Origin: Streptosporangiaceae bacterium
GTDB taxonomy: Bacteria; Actinomycetota; Actinomycetes; Streptosporangiales; Streptosporangiaceae
DNA length: 58,006 bases
Assembly (NCBI GenBank): GCA_025934635.1
Contig: JAICWX010000011.1
Span: 1-58,006, forward strand
Direction of reading: 5' to 3'
Shown here: positions 17,960 to 26,972 of the stretch, in pieces
Layout of the letters: the number at the start of each line of letters is the position of its first letter
Numbering within the stretch: position 1 is the stretch's first letter
Position numbers and translations under genes: made by a program
The notes under the pieces: generated by a model
What the model saw: the letters and a program-made list of their open reading frames with translations, nothing else
Database searches by the model: none
What the model was told of the DNA's origin: nothing

Positions 17960-18901
17960 TCAGCGTCGCTCCAATGTGCTACCGGGGGCGGCGGTGCCGA
18001 ACCCCTTGATGAACAGGAAGGCGATGATCCCCACGCAGATGAAGATCAGCACCGAGATCGTCGACCCGATGCCGAGGTTCAGCGAGGTGAACAGGTTGTC
18101 GTAGCCGAGGATCGACAGCGAACCGGTGCCGTTGTTGCCTCTGGTGAGGATGAAGATGTTGTCGAAGATCCGGAACGCGTCGAGCGTGCGGAACAGCAGG
18201 GCCACCAGGATGGCGGGCTTCATCAGCGGCACCATGATCTGGGTGAACCGCTGCCACGCGGTGGCCCCGTCCACCTTGGCCGCCTTGAGCAGGTCTTCGG
18301 GGACCAGGGACAGGCCGGCCAGCAGCAGCAGGGTCATGAACGGCGTGGTCTTCCAGATCTCGGCCAGGATGATCAGGCCGATCGCCTGCCACTGGTTGGT
18401 CAGCGGGGCGCTGCCGGCCGGGAGCAGGTTGGCCAGGTACCCGATGCCGGGCGTCCAGGCGAACTGCCAACTGTAGGCGGCGGCCACGGTGACGATCCCG
18501 TACGGGAGCAAGATCGAGGTCCGGACCAGCGCCCGCCACAGCGGTGTCCGGTGCAGCAGCAGGGCCAGTGCCATGCCGGCCACCAGTTCCACCGCGACCG
18601 TCACCACGGTGATGACCACCGTGACCAGGAACGCGTGCCACCAGATGCCGCTGGACAGCACGGCGCCGTAGTTGGCCAGGCCCACGAAGTGGGTGAGCTT
18701 CGGGAACCGGAAGTCGTACCGCTGCAGCGACAGGTAGACCGCGTAGATGATGGGATAGAAGGCCACCGCGGCCATCACGATCACCGCGGGGGCGCAGAGC
18801 ATCCACCCGAAGCGCCGTTCGGCCCGGGTACCTTCGGACAGCCGCCGGCGATCGGCCCGGGTGAGCTCGGCGGGCGCCTGCGGCGGAGCCACCGTGGTCA
18901 T
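17960..18901 (-). CDS. Carbohydrate ABC transporter permease (MalF type)
   Basis: A 313-residue partner permease. Seen: a first span about 33-55, the periplasm-facing loop, further spans, and the EAA loop [20 protein letters not shown] (about 213-232) followed by [20 protein letters not shown]. It ends QRQ-less but has the usual [16 protein letters not shown] region. It follows the binding-protein gene by 43 bases and precedes the MalG-type gene by one base, which is the standard importer operon order. Confidence 0.93.
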   Translation of the reverse strand: MTTVAPPQAPAELTRADRRRLSEGTRAERRFGWMLCAPAVIVMAAVAFYPIIYAVYLSLQRYDFRFPKLTHFVGLANYGAVLSSGIWWHAFLVTVVITVVTVAVELVAGMALALLLHRTPLWRALVRTSILLPYGIVTVAAAYSWQFAWTPGIGYLANLLPAGSAPLTNQWQAIGLIILAEIWKTTPFMTLLLLAGLSLVPEDLLKAAKVDGATAWQRFTQIMVPLMKPAILVALLFRTLDAFRIFDNIFILTRGNNGTGSLSILGYDNLFTSLNLGIGSTISVLIFICVGIIAFLFIKGFGTAAPGSTLERR

Positions 18902-18944
18902 GTCGTCACCTCTGTTTCTGCCTGCGTTCGGACTGCGGCGAGCG

Positions 18945-20294
18945 TCATGGGATCAGCCCCTTGTCGGCGAGCGCGTTGACGATGCCGCCCTTGATCTGGG
19001 TCAGGGTGGAGGAGGGATTGATGCTGCCGGGCGGCGACACGGCGTGCGAGATCACGATCGAGATGTTCTGGTAGGCCGGGGTCTTCGGCCGCACCGACGC
19101 GGACAGCAGCGCCTGCTTGATGGCCGCGGCGAAGGGATAAGCCTTGACGAATTTCGGATCGTCGTACAGGGACATCAGGGTCGGCGGCAGGCCGCCCTTG
19201 GTCGCGGCGATGAACTGGTGCGGCTTGTTGCGTATGCACAGGATGGCCTGCCTGGCCAGGGCCGCATGAGGGGAGTAACGGCTGACCGCCAGGTCGATGC
19301 CGCCGATCGTCACGTGCGACGGGGAGCCCGGGTTGACCCCCGGGTACGCTGCCCACTTGAAGGACTTGAACAGCTCCGGCTGGTCGGCCTGCATCGAGGG
19401 ATAGACGAACGGGTAGTTCAGCTCGAAGGCGGCGGTGCCGCCCTCCATCGCCAGCCGGTTCTGGTCCTCCTGCTGCACGCCGAGCGAGGGGTCGGCAGCC
19501 GGGGAGTGCGCGAGCCTGGACATGATCTGCAGGGCCTTCAGCGCCGGGGCGCCGAGCGACGGGGCGGTGCTGCTGGCGTCCAGGATGCTGCCGCCCGCGC
19601 TGGCGACCAGCGAGTTGAACCAGACCGTGACGCCCTCGTACTGGGCGCCCTGGATCTCGATGAGGTGCGGCTTGCCCTGTTTCGCCAGGCTCTCCGCGTC
19701 GCTGATCATCTCGTCCCAGGTCTTCGGCGGGCTGGGCACCAGGTCCGACCGGTACCACAGCAGCTGGGTGTTCGTGTTGTACGGGACCGCGTACAGCTGC
19801 CCCTTCCAGGTAGCGGTGGTGAGCATCGTCGGGAGCGTGTCCTGCTCGGCCGCCGCCTTGTCCGCGCCCGTCCACGGCAGGATCCAGCCCGCCTCCGCCA
19901 TCTCCGCCTCCCAGGTCACGTCCAGGCCGAGGATGTCCATGGACGCGTCGTGCGCGGCCAGCCGGAACACCAGCTGCTGGCGCTGGCCGTCCGCCGCGGT
20001 GGGCAGCTTGTTGTAGACGATCTTGTACTTGCCGCCCGACTGGGCGGTGCAGTCGTCGACCGCCTGCTGGACCGCACCCGAGTTGTCGGGGAAGCTCCAG
20101 TAGTTCAGCGTGACCGGGCCCGTTCCGGCCGAGGCCGACGAGCAGGCCGCCAGCCCGGCGGCGAGCAGCGCTGGGGCTGTCACCGCCGCCGCGCGCCGCC
20201 GAAGGTTCCAGCCACGTGATCGGGAGGCCCTCCCGCTAGGCGGGCGCGACAGGGGGCCGCGGCCCCCGGGGTAAGTGCTGCGAGGGACATCCAT
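18945..20294 (-). CDS. Sugar ABC transporter substrate-binding lipoprotein
   Basis: An extracytoplasmic binding protein of about 449 residues from ATG 20294. Seen: an Arg-rich N-region, hydrophobic core and lipobox LLAAGLAACSSA (about 43-54) with Cys as lipid anchor, then the family-1 fold beginning VTLNYWSFPDNSG. Typical elements AVPYNTNTQLLWYRSDLV and PSPPKTWDEMISDAE are present. The N-region is longer than usual (about 35 residues before the hydrophobic core), so a later start is possible. It leads the importer operon and is divergent from the GH13 gene. Confidence 0.9.
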   Translation of the reverse strand: MDVPRSTYPGGRGPLSRPPSGRASRSRGWNLRRRAAAVTAPALLAAGLAACSSASAGTGPVTLNYWSFPDNSGAVQQAVDDCTAQSGGKYKIVYNKLPTAADGQRQQLVFRLAAHDASMDILGLDVTWEAEMAEAGWILPWTGADKAAAEQDTLPTMLTTATWKGQLYAVPYNTNTQLLWYRSDLVPSPPKTWDEMISDAESLAKQGKPHLIEIQGAQYEGVTVWFNSLVASAGGSILDASSTAPSLGAPALKALQIMSRLAHSPAADPSLGVQQEDQNRLAMEGGTAAFELNYPFVYPSMQADQPELFKSFKWAAYPGVNPGSPSHVTIGGIDLAVSRYSPHAALARQAILCIRNKPHQFIAATKGGLPPTLMSLYDDPKFVKAYPFAAAIKQALLSASVRPKTPAYQNISIVISHAVSPPGSINPSSTLTQIKGGIVNALADKGLIP

Positions 20295-20621
20295 GTCCGA
20301 CCACCCCAATTCCATTGTCGTAGCCTGCCCGTACGCCGGGTACCGGCGGCCACCGCTGCTATCGGGTGTTCCCCAAGTGACGGGGACCTATACACATCAA
20401 AACGCTTGTCGTGGCTGTCGCGTCAACAGGGCAACCGCGGGATCGCCGACTTACGGCCCCGGTTCCGCATCGCCCGCTCGCGCCGCCCGCCGACGGCACC
20501 TGCCGGGAGTATTCACGGTCGGCATCTTCCGCTTCACCGCCTCCAGCCTGACTGGATATGGTTCACGACGTCTATCAGAATGGCTTCCACGCGGTCAAGG
20601 ACATGAACCGTTAGGAGGAAC
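20295..20621. promoter_or_regulatory. Divergent control region of importer and GH13 genes
   Basis: These 327 bases separate the two divergent transcription units and must hold both promoters. The GH13 ribosome site AGGAGGA is visible at 20614-20620. The segment 20390-20415 is locally AT-rich and contains AAAACGCTTG, which resembles half of a LacI-type operator, but no convincing palindrome or regulator gene is present nearby. Confidence 0.45.
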
Positions 20622-22235
20622 GTGGACCCGGTCGAGGCGAGCAGGGCGCAGGATTCGGGGCGTGAAGGGGTCTCCGGGTCGGGCCCGCCGTGGTGGCACG
20701 GCGCCGTCATCTACCAGCTGTACGTGCGGTCCTGGCGGGACAGCGACGATGACGGCTACGGCGACCTGCGCGGCATCATCGAGCGGCTCGATCACCTGGC
20801 CTGGCTCGGGGTGGACGCCATCTGGCTCTCCCCCACCATGCCCTCGCCCGACGAGGACTGGGGCTACGACGTCAGTGACTACACCGGCGTCCACCCCGAG
20901 CTGGGCACGCTGGCTGACCTGGACGAGCTGATCGAAGCGGCCGGCCGGCGCGGCCTGCGGGTGCTGCTCGACCTGGTGCCGAACCACACCAGCGCGGCGC
21001 ACCCCTGGTTCGCCGACGCCGCGTCCGGCCGGGAGGCGGCGCACCGGAGCTACTACGTGTGGGCCGACCCGAAACCGGACGGCGGCCCGCCGAGCAACTG
21101 GCTCGACTTCACCGGGCGGCCCGCCTGGCAGTGGCACGCGAGCGGCCAGTACTACCTGCACAACTTCCTGCCCGGCCAGCCCGACCTGAACTGGTGGGAG
21201 CCCGCGGTCCACACCGAGTTCCGCCGCATCCTGCAGTTCTGGTTCGACCGCGGGGTCGCCGGGTTCCGGATCGACGTGGCCCCCGGCCTGTACAAGGACG
21301 CGGAGCTGCGCGACAACCCGCCGCTGGGCGACGGCGGCCCGATGGACGGCGCCTACGGCCTGCGGTTCACTTACAACACCAACCGCCCGCAGACGCACGC
21401 CGTCTACCGGGACTGGCGCACGATCGCGGAGAGCTACTCCCCGGCCCGGCTGCTGCTCGGCGAGACCTGGGTGCCCGATGCCGAACGGCTGGCCGCCTAT
21501 TACGGCAATCACGACGAGCTGCAGCTCGGCTTCAACTTCCCGTTCGCCTTCGCGTCCTTCGACCCGGACCAGCTGGCCCAGATCGTCGAGTGGACGCTGG
21601 CGGCGCTGCCGCCCGGCGCGTGCCCGGTGTGGATGGGCTCCAACCACGACCTGGGCCGGTTCCCCAGCCGCTGGGGCGGCGGCGACGAGCGCAAGACCAG
21701 GCTGGCGCTGCTGGTGCTGGCCACCCTGCCCGGGACCAGCGTGCTCTATTACGGCGACGAGATCGGCATGACCGACGTCGAGGTCCCGGTTGCGCTGCGC
21801 CGGGACAACGCCACGCTGGACGTGGCCGCGGGCGCCGACCGGGACCGGGCCAGGACCCCGATGCCGTGGGACGGCTCCCCGGGCGGCGGCTTCACCGGGC
21901 CGGGGGTGACGCCGTGGCTCCCGATGGCGGACCCGCCCGCGGCGACCGTGGCCGGCCAGCGCGACGACGCCGGCTCGGTGCTCGCGCTGACCCGGGACCT
22001 GCTCGCGCTGCGCCGGGCCGAGCTCGGCGGCGGCCTCCCGGCGTTCGCGAACCTGCACGTGGACGACGGGCGGTGGTGGTACCGGACCGGTCCCCTGGTG
22101 GTGGCGGCGAACTTCACCGGCCGGCCGGCCGAACTGCCCGCGGGCGAGATCGTGCTGCGGTCAGGCCCGGCCGGGGATGCGCCGCCGGACGGGCTGCGAC
22201 CGTGGGAAGGGGTCATCACGCGCCCAGCGCGATGA
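20622..22235 (+). CDS. GH13 alpha-glucosidase-like enzyme
   Basis: A 537-residue alpha-amylase-family (GH13) hydrolase, probably cleaving imported alpha-linked oligosaccharides in the cytoplasm (no signal peptide). Seen: conserved region I DLVPNHTSAAHPW (about 113-125), region II nucleophile in GFRIDVAPGL (about 213-222), acid/base Glu in LLLGETWVPD (about 278-287) and region IV SNHDLGRFPSRW (about 340-351). The GTG start at 20622 has an AGGAGGA site in front. Its end overlaps the convergent CHAT gene by 20 bases. Specific linkage preference (maltose, isomaltose, trehalose) cannot be fixed. Confidence 0.92.
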   Translation: MDPVEASRAQDSGREGVSGSGPPWWHGAVIYQLYVRSWRDSDDDGYGDLRGIIERLDHLAWLGVDAIWLSPTMPSPDEDWGYDVSDYTGVHPELGTLADLDELIEAAGRRGLRVLLDLVPNHTSAAHPWFADAASGREAAHRSYYVWADPKPDGGPPSNWLDFTGRPAWQWHASGQYYLHNFLPGQPDLNWWEPAVHTEFRRILQFWFDRGVAGFRIDVAPGLYKDAELRDNPPLGDGGPMDGAYGLRFTYNTNRPQTHAVYRDWRTIAESYSPARLLLGETWVPDAERLAAYYGNHDELQLGFNFPFAFASFDPDQLAQIVEWTLAALPPGACPVWMGSNHDLGRFPSRWGGGDERKTRLALLVLATLPGTSVLYYGDEIGMTDVEVPVALRRDNATLDVAAGADRDRARTPMPWDGSPGGGFTGPGVTPWLPMADPPAATVAGQRDDAGSVLALTRDLLALRRAELGGGLPAFANLHVDDGRWWYRTGPLVVAANFTGRPAELPAGEIVLRSGPAGDAPPDGLRPWEGVITRPAR

Positions 22236-24840
22236 ACGACCAGCCGGCCGCGGTCACCTCCGGGTCCTCGGGGCCGACCTCGGCCCGGGCGTCGCGCAGC
22301 GCGGCGGCGAGGGTTCCCGGCGCGGTCCGCAGGCGCCGGTGCAGGGCCAGCATCAGGGGCGCGGCGGCGCGGTCGCCGACCTGGGCCACGCTGGCCACGA
22401 TGCCCGCCGTGCCGAGCGGCAGCAGGGCGCTGGCCAGGCCGAGCAGCTCGTCGGCGCCGGCCGGGGCGAGCCGCCCGGACTCGCAGCTGGGCAGGATGAG
22501 CCGGTAGGGCGCCCGGCCGAGCCGTTCGACGTCGTGCACGGTCAGCGGGCCGTCGGCCAGCCGCAGCGAGGAGAACATCGGGCTTTCGGCCCGGAAGGTC
22601 CCGTGCGCGGCGATGTGCGCCAGGCCGGCGCCGTCGATGGCGCCGAGCACCCGGGCCGCGCTCGCGTCCGGTCCCGCCAGCACGGTGGCCGCCCGCCCGT
22701 ACTCCGCGGCCAGGGTCCCGACTTCGGCCCGGCCCGCGGGCAGGCCGGGGCCGCTGACCAGCACGACCTTTTCCCGGCCGAACGGGTGGGTGTTCCGCGC
22801 GCGCAGCCAGCTGCGCGCGGACGGGGCGACGCTCACCTCCCGGCCCGCGAGCGACGGCAGCAGCGCCCACGGGACGGCGTTCAGGCGGCCCGGTGGCACG
22901 ATGACCACCGGGCCGTCGCCCAGGTGGCCGCGGGCCGCGCCGAGCAGCAGCGCGTCGAGCCTGCGGCCGGCCTCCGCCAGGGCGGCCAGGGCCTGGCCAG
23001 CCGGCTCGGCCGGGTGGCCGCGGGCCATCCGGCTCAGCCCGAACCGGGCGAAGTCCACCTCGCGGGCGGCGGCGGCCGCGTCGCCCGCCGTCCGGCGGCG
23101 GACCCGGCCGGCGCCGCACACCAGCACGTGCAGGCCGCCGTCGACCACGACCAGTTCGAGCAGCCGGGCCGGGCCCAGGGAGGCCAGCAGGGCGCCCGCG
23201 CTGAACGGCTCCGCTACCCCGGTCTGGCCCGGAGAGGACCGCAGCGTGCGGGCCCGGACGGCGGCTTCGAGCCGCAGCCGCTCGCGGTGCAGTACGGCGG
23301 CCGGGGAGCCGCCGGGCTCGGCCCGTTCCAGCCGGACCGAGACGTCGCGCAGGGCCGCGAGGTCGTCGTGGCCGGCGGGGCCGGGGGGCCCGGGCCGGAC
23401 CGGGGCTTGCAGGGCGACGGCGCGCCAGCGCTCGCTCCAGGTGAGCAGCAGGCGGGGGCGTCCGGAACGGAGCGCGGCCCGCTGCGCCAGGTCGGCGAGC
23501 TCGGCGCCGTGCGCGGTGGCATGCGCTCGCAGTTCGGCCGCGCCGAGCGTGGCGAGGTGCTCCTCCAGCAGGCCGAACCCGTTCCGGCAGGCGGCCAGCA
23601 GCCGTCGCTGGTCTCCCGCCGCCTCGGCCCGCAATGCCTCGGCCAGCCAGCCCGTCGCGCGGGCGAACGCGGGCACCCGGCGGCGCGCGGCCCGGGCAGC
23701 GTAGCCGAGCAGCCGGTCGGCCTCGGTGCGGGACCCCCGCGATCCGGCCGCCAGGGCGATCCGGCCGGCCAGCAGCCAGGCGTCCGGGGCCTCATCGGAG
23801 CGCAGCTCGGCCAGGCGGGCCGCGGTGCGCCTGGCTTCCGGCAGCAGCCGCCCGGGCGGCCGGCCGGCGAGAAAACGAGCCTGCAGGACCACGAGGGCGG
23901 CGTGGGCGCGCCAGCGTTCGCGATGCTGGGTGCGGAACAGCTGGCGTGACAGGGCAGCTCGTTCGGCGGAAAGCCGGTCATGGCCGGCGGCGAGCGCGGT
24001 CCGTGCGGCGGCCAGCAGGAGCTCGGCCCGCTTGGCGGGGGCGACCGGACCGTCCAGCGCGGTCTCGACGGCGGCCAGGGCGTCGGCGGGCAGGCCCGCC
24101 GCCAGCAGCACGGCGCACCGGTCCAGGGCGGCGTCCGGCACCTCGACACCGAGCTCGGCGTAGCGGGCGGCCGCGTCGTCGAGGTGGCGCAGCGCGCCGG
24201 GCAGGTCGCCGCCGGCGAACGCGACCAGGGCCCGGTTGTGCCGCGCGTAGGCGATCTCGAGGCGCTGGCCGGTCCCGGCGAACAGGGCCTCGGCCGCGGT
24301 AAAGCCGGCCTCGGCCCGGGCGGTGGCCCCGGTGGCCAGGTCGGTCAGCGCCGCCGCGGTACGGGCGCGGGCCTCCCAGACCACCTCGCCGGTCCGGCGG
24401 GTCAGCGCGATCGCCTGCCGCAGGTCGGCCCGGGCCTGCTGGTAGCGCCCGGCGATGTGCAGCGAGGCGCCGCGGCGGACCAGGACGCGGCCGAGCGCGG
24501 CCCCGGCCTCGGTGCTGGCGGCGGCCGCGTCGAGCGCGTCCAGGCCGGCCCGGGTCCGGCCGGCCAGCACCAGCGCGGTGCCCAGCGAGGTGAGCACGTC
24601 CGCCTCGCGCTCCGGGTCCGCGGCGGCGCGGGCCAGCCGGGCCGCCAGCCGGAACTCGCGGATGGCGGCGGCCACGTCGCCGAAGTCGCGGAGCACGATC
24701 GCGGCGGCCTGGTGGGCGATCGACGCGTCGCGCGGGCTCGGCCGGGCGGCCAGCAGGGAGCGGGCCGCGGCCAGGGCGGCGCGCGGGCTGACGCCGGTCA
24801 TCGGGATCAGCTCGTCGGTTACCTGCGCGGTCCGCGTCAT
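22216..24840 (-). CDS. TPR-CHAT domain protein (caspase-like peptidase)
   Basis: An 874-residue protein: alpha-helical tetratricopeptide-like repeats over about 1-480, a variable linker, and a C-terminal CHAT domain (about 590-874). The caspase-type dyad is seen as HIAAHGTFR (His near 746) and LPSCESG (Cys near 785), followed by the typical ADELLGLASALLPLGTAGIVAS. CHAT proteins are cysteine peptidases, some acting in regulated conflict or cell-death systems and Craspase-like complexes. Here it faces a subtilase across a 66-base divergent promoter, a pairing seen repeatedly in actinobacteria. Substrate and trigger are unknown. ATG 24840 is the natural start; a second ATG 13 codons in is possible. 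Confidence 0.88.
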   Translation of the reverse strand: MTRTAQVTDELIPMTGVSPRAALAAARSLLAARPSPRDASIAHQAAAIVLRDFGDVAAAIREFRLAARLARAAADPEREADVLTSLGTALVLAGRTRAGLDALDAAAASTEAGAALGRVLVRRGASLHIAGRYQQARADLRQAIALTRRTGEVVWEARARTAAALTDLATGATARAEAGFTAAEALFAGTGQRLEIAYARHNRALVAFAGGDLPGALRHLDDAAARYAELGVEVPDAALDRCAVLLAAGLPADALAAVETALDGPVAPAKRAELLLAAARTALAAGHDRLSAERAALSRQLFRTQHRERWRAHAALVVLQARFLAGRPPGRLLPEARRTAARLAELRSDEAPDAWLLAGRIALAAGSRGSRTEADRLLGYAARAARRRVPAFARATGWLAEALRAEAAGDQRRLLAACRNGFGLLEEHLATLGAAELRAHATAHGAELADLAQRAALRSGRPRLLLTWSERWRAVALQAPVRPGPPGPAGHDDLAALRDVSVRLERAEPGGSPAAVLHRERLRLEAAVRARTLRSSPGQTGVAEPFSAGALLASLGPARLLELVVVDGGLHVLVCGAGRVRRRTAGDAAAAAREVDFARFGLSRMARGHPAEPAGQALAALAEAGRRLDALLLGAARGHLGDGPVVIVPPGRLNAVPWALLPSLAGREVSVAPSARSWLRARNTHPFGREKVVLVSGPGLPAGRAEVGTLAAEYGRAATVLAGPDASAARVLGAIDGAGLAHIAAHGTFRAESPMFSSLRLADGPLTVHDVERLGRAPYRLILPSCESGRLAPAGADELLGLASALLPLGTAGIVASVAQVGDRAAAPLMLALHRRLRTAPGTLAAALRDARAEVGPEDPEVTAAGWSFIALGA

Positions 24841-24906
24841 AGCTTTGCGTCAGCTCCGTTCCCTGACTGGATCGTAGATCGTCGGCGCGGTCGGGAGGGT
24901 TCTGCA

Positions 24907-26184
24907 GTGAGCGGTGTTTCTGGCGGGGAAGACGCGCGGGATCGGGTTGATCGCAAGTGGCCGTACAGCCGGGCCTCGGCTCAGGTCCGGCTGGTGCTGG
25001 ACGCGTACGCGGCGGCCGGCCTCACCATCGGCGTGCACCGGACCGGGGGTGAGGTGGATTTCCTCTACCAGGAAGGGGCGCTGCTGATCAGGGACGGCTA
25101 CGTGGACCGGGTGCGTTCGGTGGTGGGCGGGGGCGAGGTGATGGACGGGCTGGCCGGCGGGGTCACGCACTTCTCGCTGGCGGGGGCGCGGATGGCGACG
25201 GTCACCGCGGCGCTGGCGGCGGTCGACCGCCTGGTCGGCGCGGGCACGGCCACCCCGAACCACGTGCTCTCGGTCTCCCCCGTGCACCTGTGCCCGGCCA
25301 CCGAGCCCGAGGCGGTGCCGGCCGACGCCGCGCCGCGGCCGAGTCCCGGGCCCGCGGCCGGCTCCGGGGTGTCCATCCACGTGGTCGACACCGGCCTGCT
25401 CGCGGACGCGGCCTCGCACCGGTGGCTGGCCGGGGTGACCGGCGAGGAGGAGAAGCTGCCCGCGGGGGCCGACGGCGCGGTGGAGATCCCGCCGTACGCC
25501 GGGCACGGCACGTTCATCGCCGGGGTGGCCCGCTGCTTCGCGCCGGACGCCGCGGTGCACGTGACCAACGTGCTCAGCCTGGCCGGGGCGGCGCTGGAAA
25601 CCGAGATCGTCCGGCATCTGGATGCTGTTCTGGGCCAGGGGCCCGACATCATCAGCCTGTCGGCGGGCGGGACGACCCGGGGTGACCGGCCCCTGCTCGG
25701 GTTCGAGATGTTCTGGGAGCGGTACCGTCAGCACAAGGGCACCGTGCTGGTCGCCGCGGCCGGCAACAACAGCGGCCGGCGGCCGTTCTGGCCCGCCGCG
25801 CTGCCCGGCGTGGTCTCGGTCGGGGCGCTGTCCGCGGACCTGCGCAGCCGCGCTTACTTCAGCGGTTACGGGCCCTGGGTCGACGTGTACGCCCCGGGCG
25901 AGCGGCTGGTCAACGCGTACGCGCGCGGCAGCTACTGGTACCAGGAGCCGCCGCGGACCGGTGAGCGCCGGGAGTTCTGGGGCATGGCCGCCTGGAGCGG
26001 CACCTCGTTCGCGACCCCGGTGGTGGCGGGCCTGATCGCGGCGCGGATGGCGCGGACCGGGGAGAACGGCCGCCGCGCGGCGGACGCGGTGCTGGCCGCG
26101 GCCCGCGCCCAGGCCGTGCCGGGCGTGGGTCCGGTTGCCGGCGTGGGTCCCGTCGCCGGCATGGGTCCCGTCGCCGACGCTTAA
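24907..26184 (+). CDS. S8 family subtilisin-like serine peptidase
   Basis: A 425-residue subtilase without a signal peptide. The triad is complete: Asp in IHVVDTGL (about 161), His in GHGTFIAGV (about 200) and Ser in SGTSFATPVVAG (about 367), with the oxyanion Asn in AAAGNNSGR. An N-terminal domain of about 140 residues (RASAQVRLVLDAYAAAGLTIG) precedes the peptidase domain and may be an inhibitor-like or adaptor region. The tail has three GVGPVA-type repeats. GTG 24907 is preceded by a GGGAGGG site. It is divergent from the CHAT gene and followed, after 119 bases, by a small beta-rich protein; joint function is inference. Confidence 0.9.
   Translation: MSGVSGGEDARDRVDRKWPYSRASAQVRLVLDAYAAAGLTIGVHRTGGEVDFLYQEGALLIRDGYVDRVRSVVGGGEVMDGLAGGVTHFSLAGARMATVTAALAAVDRLVGAGTATPNHVLSVSPVHLCPATEPEAVPADAAPRPSPGPAAGSGVSIHVVDTGLLADAASHRWLAGVTGEEEKLPAGADGAVEIPPYAGHGTFIAGVARCFAPDAAVHVTNVLSLAGAALETEIVRHLDAVLGQGPDIISLSAGGTTRGDRPLLGFEMFWERYRQHKGTVLVAAAGNNSGRRPFWPAALPGVVSVGALSADLRSRAYFSGYGPWVDVYAPGERLVNAYARGSYWYQEPPRTGERREFWGMAAWSGTSFATPVVAGLIAARMARTGENGRRAADAVLAAARAQAVPGVGPVAGVGPVAGMGPVADA
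26125..26178. repeat. 18-bp tandem repeat at the end of the subtilase gene
   Basis: Three in-frame copies of an 18-base unit (near GTGGGTCCCGTCGCCGGC) code for repeated GxGPVA at the extreme C-terminus. Confidence 0.85.
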
Positions 26185-26303
26185 ATTGGCGCTCGATAGC
26201 GCAAAAAGATGGTCGTCTATGGTCGTGCTATGTAGACTATGTGCGCGCGGACAGGTCGAGACTCCCGGTTCCGCACCGGTCAGTAACGGGAAGGAACACA
26301 ATC

Positions 26304-26717
26304 GTGAACCATCACGACGCCGGGTCGGCCGAACTTGACCCCCAAGCCCTATCGTCGGAGGTCCCGCCCGGCTCGGCGGTGCGGGGCGGCCCGGAGTGGC
26401 GCCAGTTGTCGTTCCGGGCCAGCGGCCTGACCATCGAGCTCGAGATCACCGGCAGCGGGGACTACCGGCGGCTGATCGGCCAGCTGATCCCCCGGCAGTC
26501 GGCCGTGGTGGACGTCAGGCACCCCCACGGCGTGATTACCGTCGACGCCGACTCGCTCGGCCGGTTCAGCGCCGAGGAAGTCCCGTTCGGCCAGGTCAGC
26601 CTGCGCTGCCGGCTCGGCTCGGACCAGGCTCCCATCGTCACCGGCTGGATCAGCCTCTTAACGCGCCGCGCGCCCGCCCGGCCCGCGCCCGCCACCTCAC
26701 CCCGCCTGGCCTCATGA
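26304..26717 (+). CDS. Small beta-rich protein of the CHAT-subtilase locus
   Basis: A 137-residue soluble protein with a strongly beta-strand-like pattern (WRQLSFRASGLTIELEITG, YRRLIGQLIP, VTIDADSLGRF-like segment, GQVSLRCRL, IVTGWISL). Proteins of this shape recur beside CHAT and S8 genes in actinobacteria; I know no assigned function. A structural or substrate role for the peptidases is only a guess. The start is the GTG at 26304 with a GGGAAGGA site; an ATG upstream at 26241 is less likely because that stretch has promoter-like character. The stop is embedded in a long hairpin. Confidence 0.7.
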   Translation: MNHHDAGSAELDPQALSSEVPPGSAVRGGPEWRQLSFRASGLTIELEITGSGDYRRLIGQLIPRQSAVVDVRHPHGVITVDADSLGRFSAEEVPFGQVSLRCRLGSDQAPIVTGWISLLTRRAPARPAPATSPRLAS

Positions 26718-26766
26718 TCAGGTGTTGTTGGGTGCCGTCGGCGACCCCTAACAACACGTGATCATG
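26713..26766. terminator. Long hairpin at the end of the CHAT-subtilase locus
   Basis: Arms 26713-26730 and 26749-26766 match at 16 of 18 positions, starting CATGATCA on each side and enclosing a TGTTGTT/AACAACA stem. It overlaps the stop codon of the preceding gene. It may terminate transcription from the left. The following bases to 26972 hold only short GC-rich repeats (TCGGCGGGCTCGGGG-like, near 26930-26970). Confidence 0.65.
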
Positions 26767-26972
26767 AAAGAGCTTCCCCTGCGGGTAGCCGTGGGGGCGT
26801 CTGCGTGGGTTATGTGACTGGTGCGGGACGAGGGACGCGGCGCACGGCGCAGGCGCCGCATCGATACGGAGTCGGTGGCACATCGGGTACGTAAGAAGGT
26901 ACCCAGTGGCACACCGACATCCGCGGGGACTCGGCGGGCTCGGGGGTCGGCGGGCTCGGGGGGTCGGCGGGG

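Noticed and set aside
20395..20420. LacI-type operator between the importer and GH13 genes
   Set aside because: Only a half-site-like AAAACGCTTG is visible, with no symmetric partner and no LacI gene in the neighbourhood.
26188..26206. GCGCT/AGCGC hairpin followed by A residues after the subtilase gene
   Set aside because: The run is A, not T, on the plus strand and lies on the wrong side for a minus-strand terminator; the stem is only five pairs.
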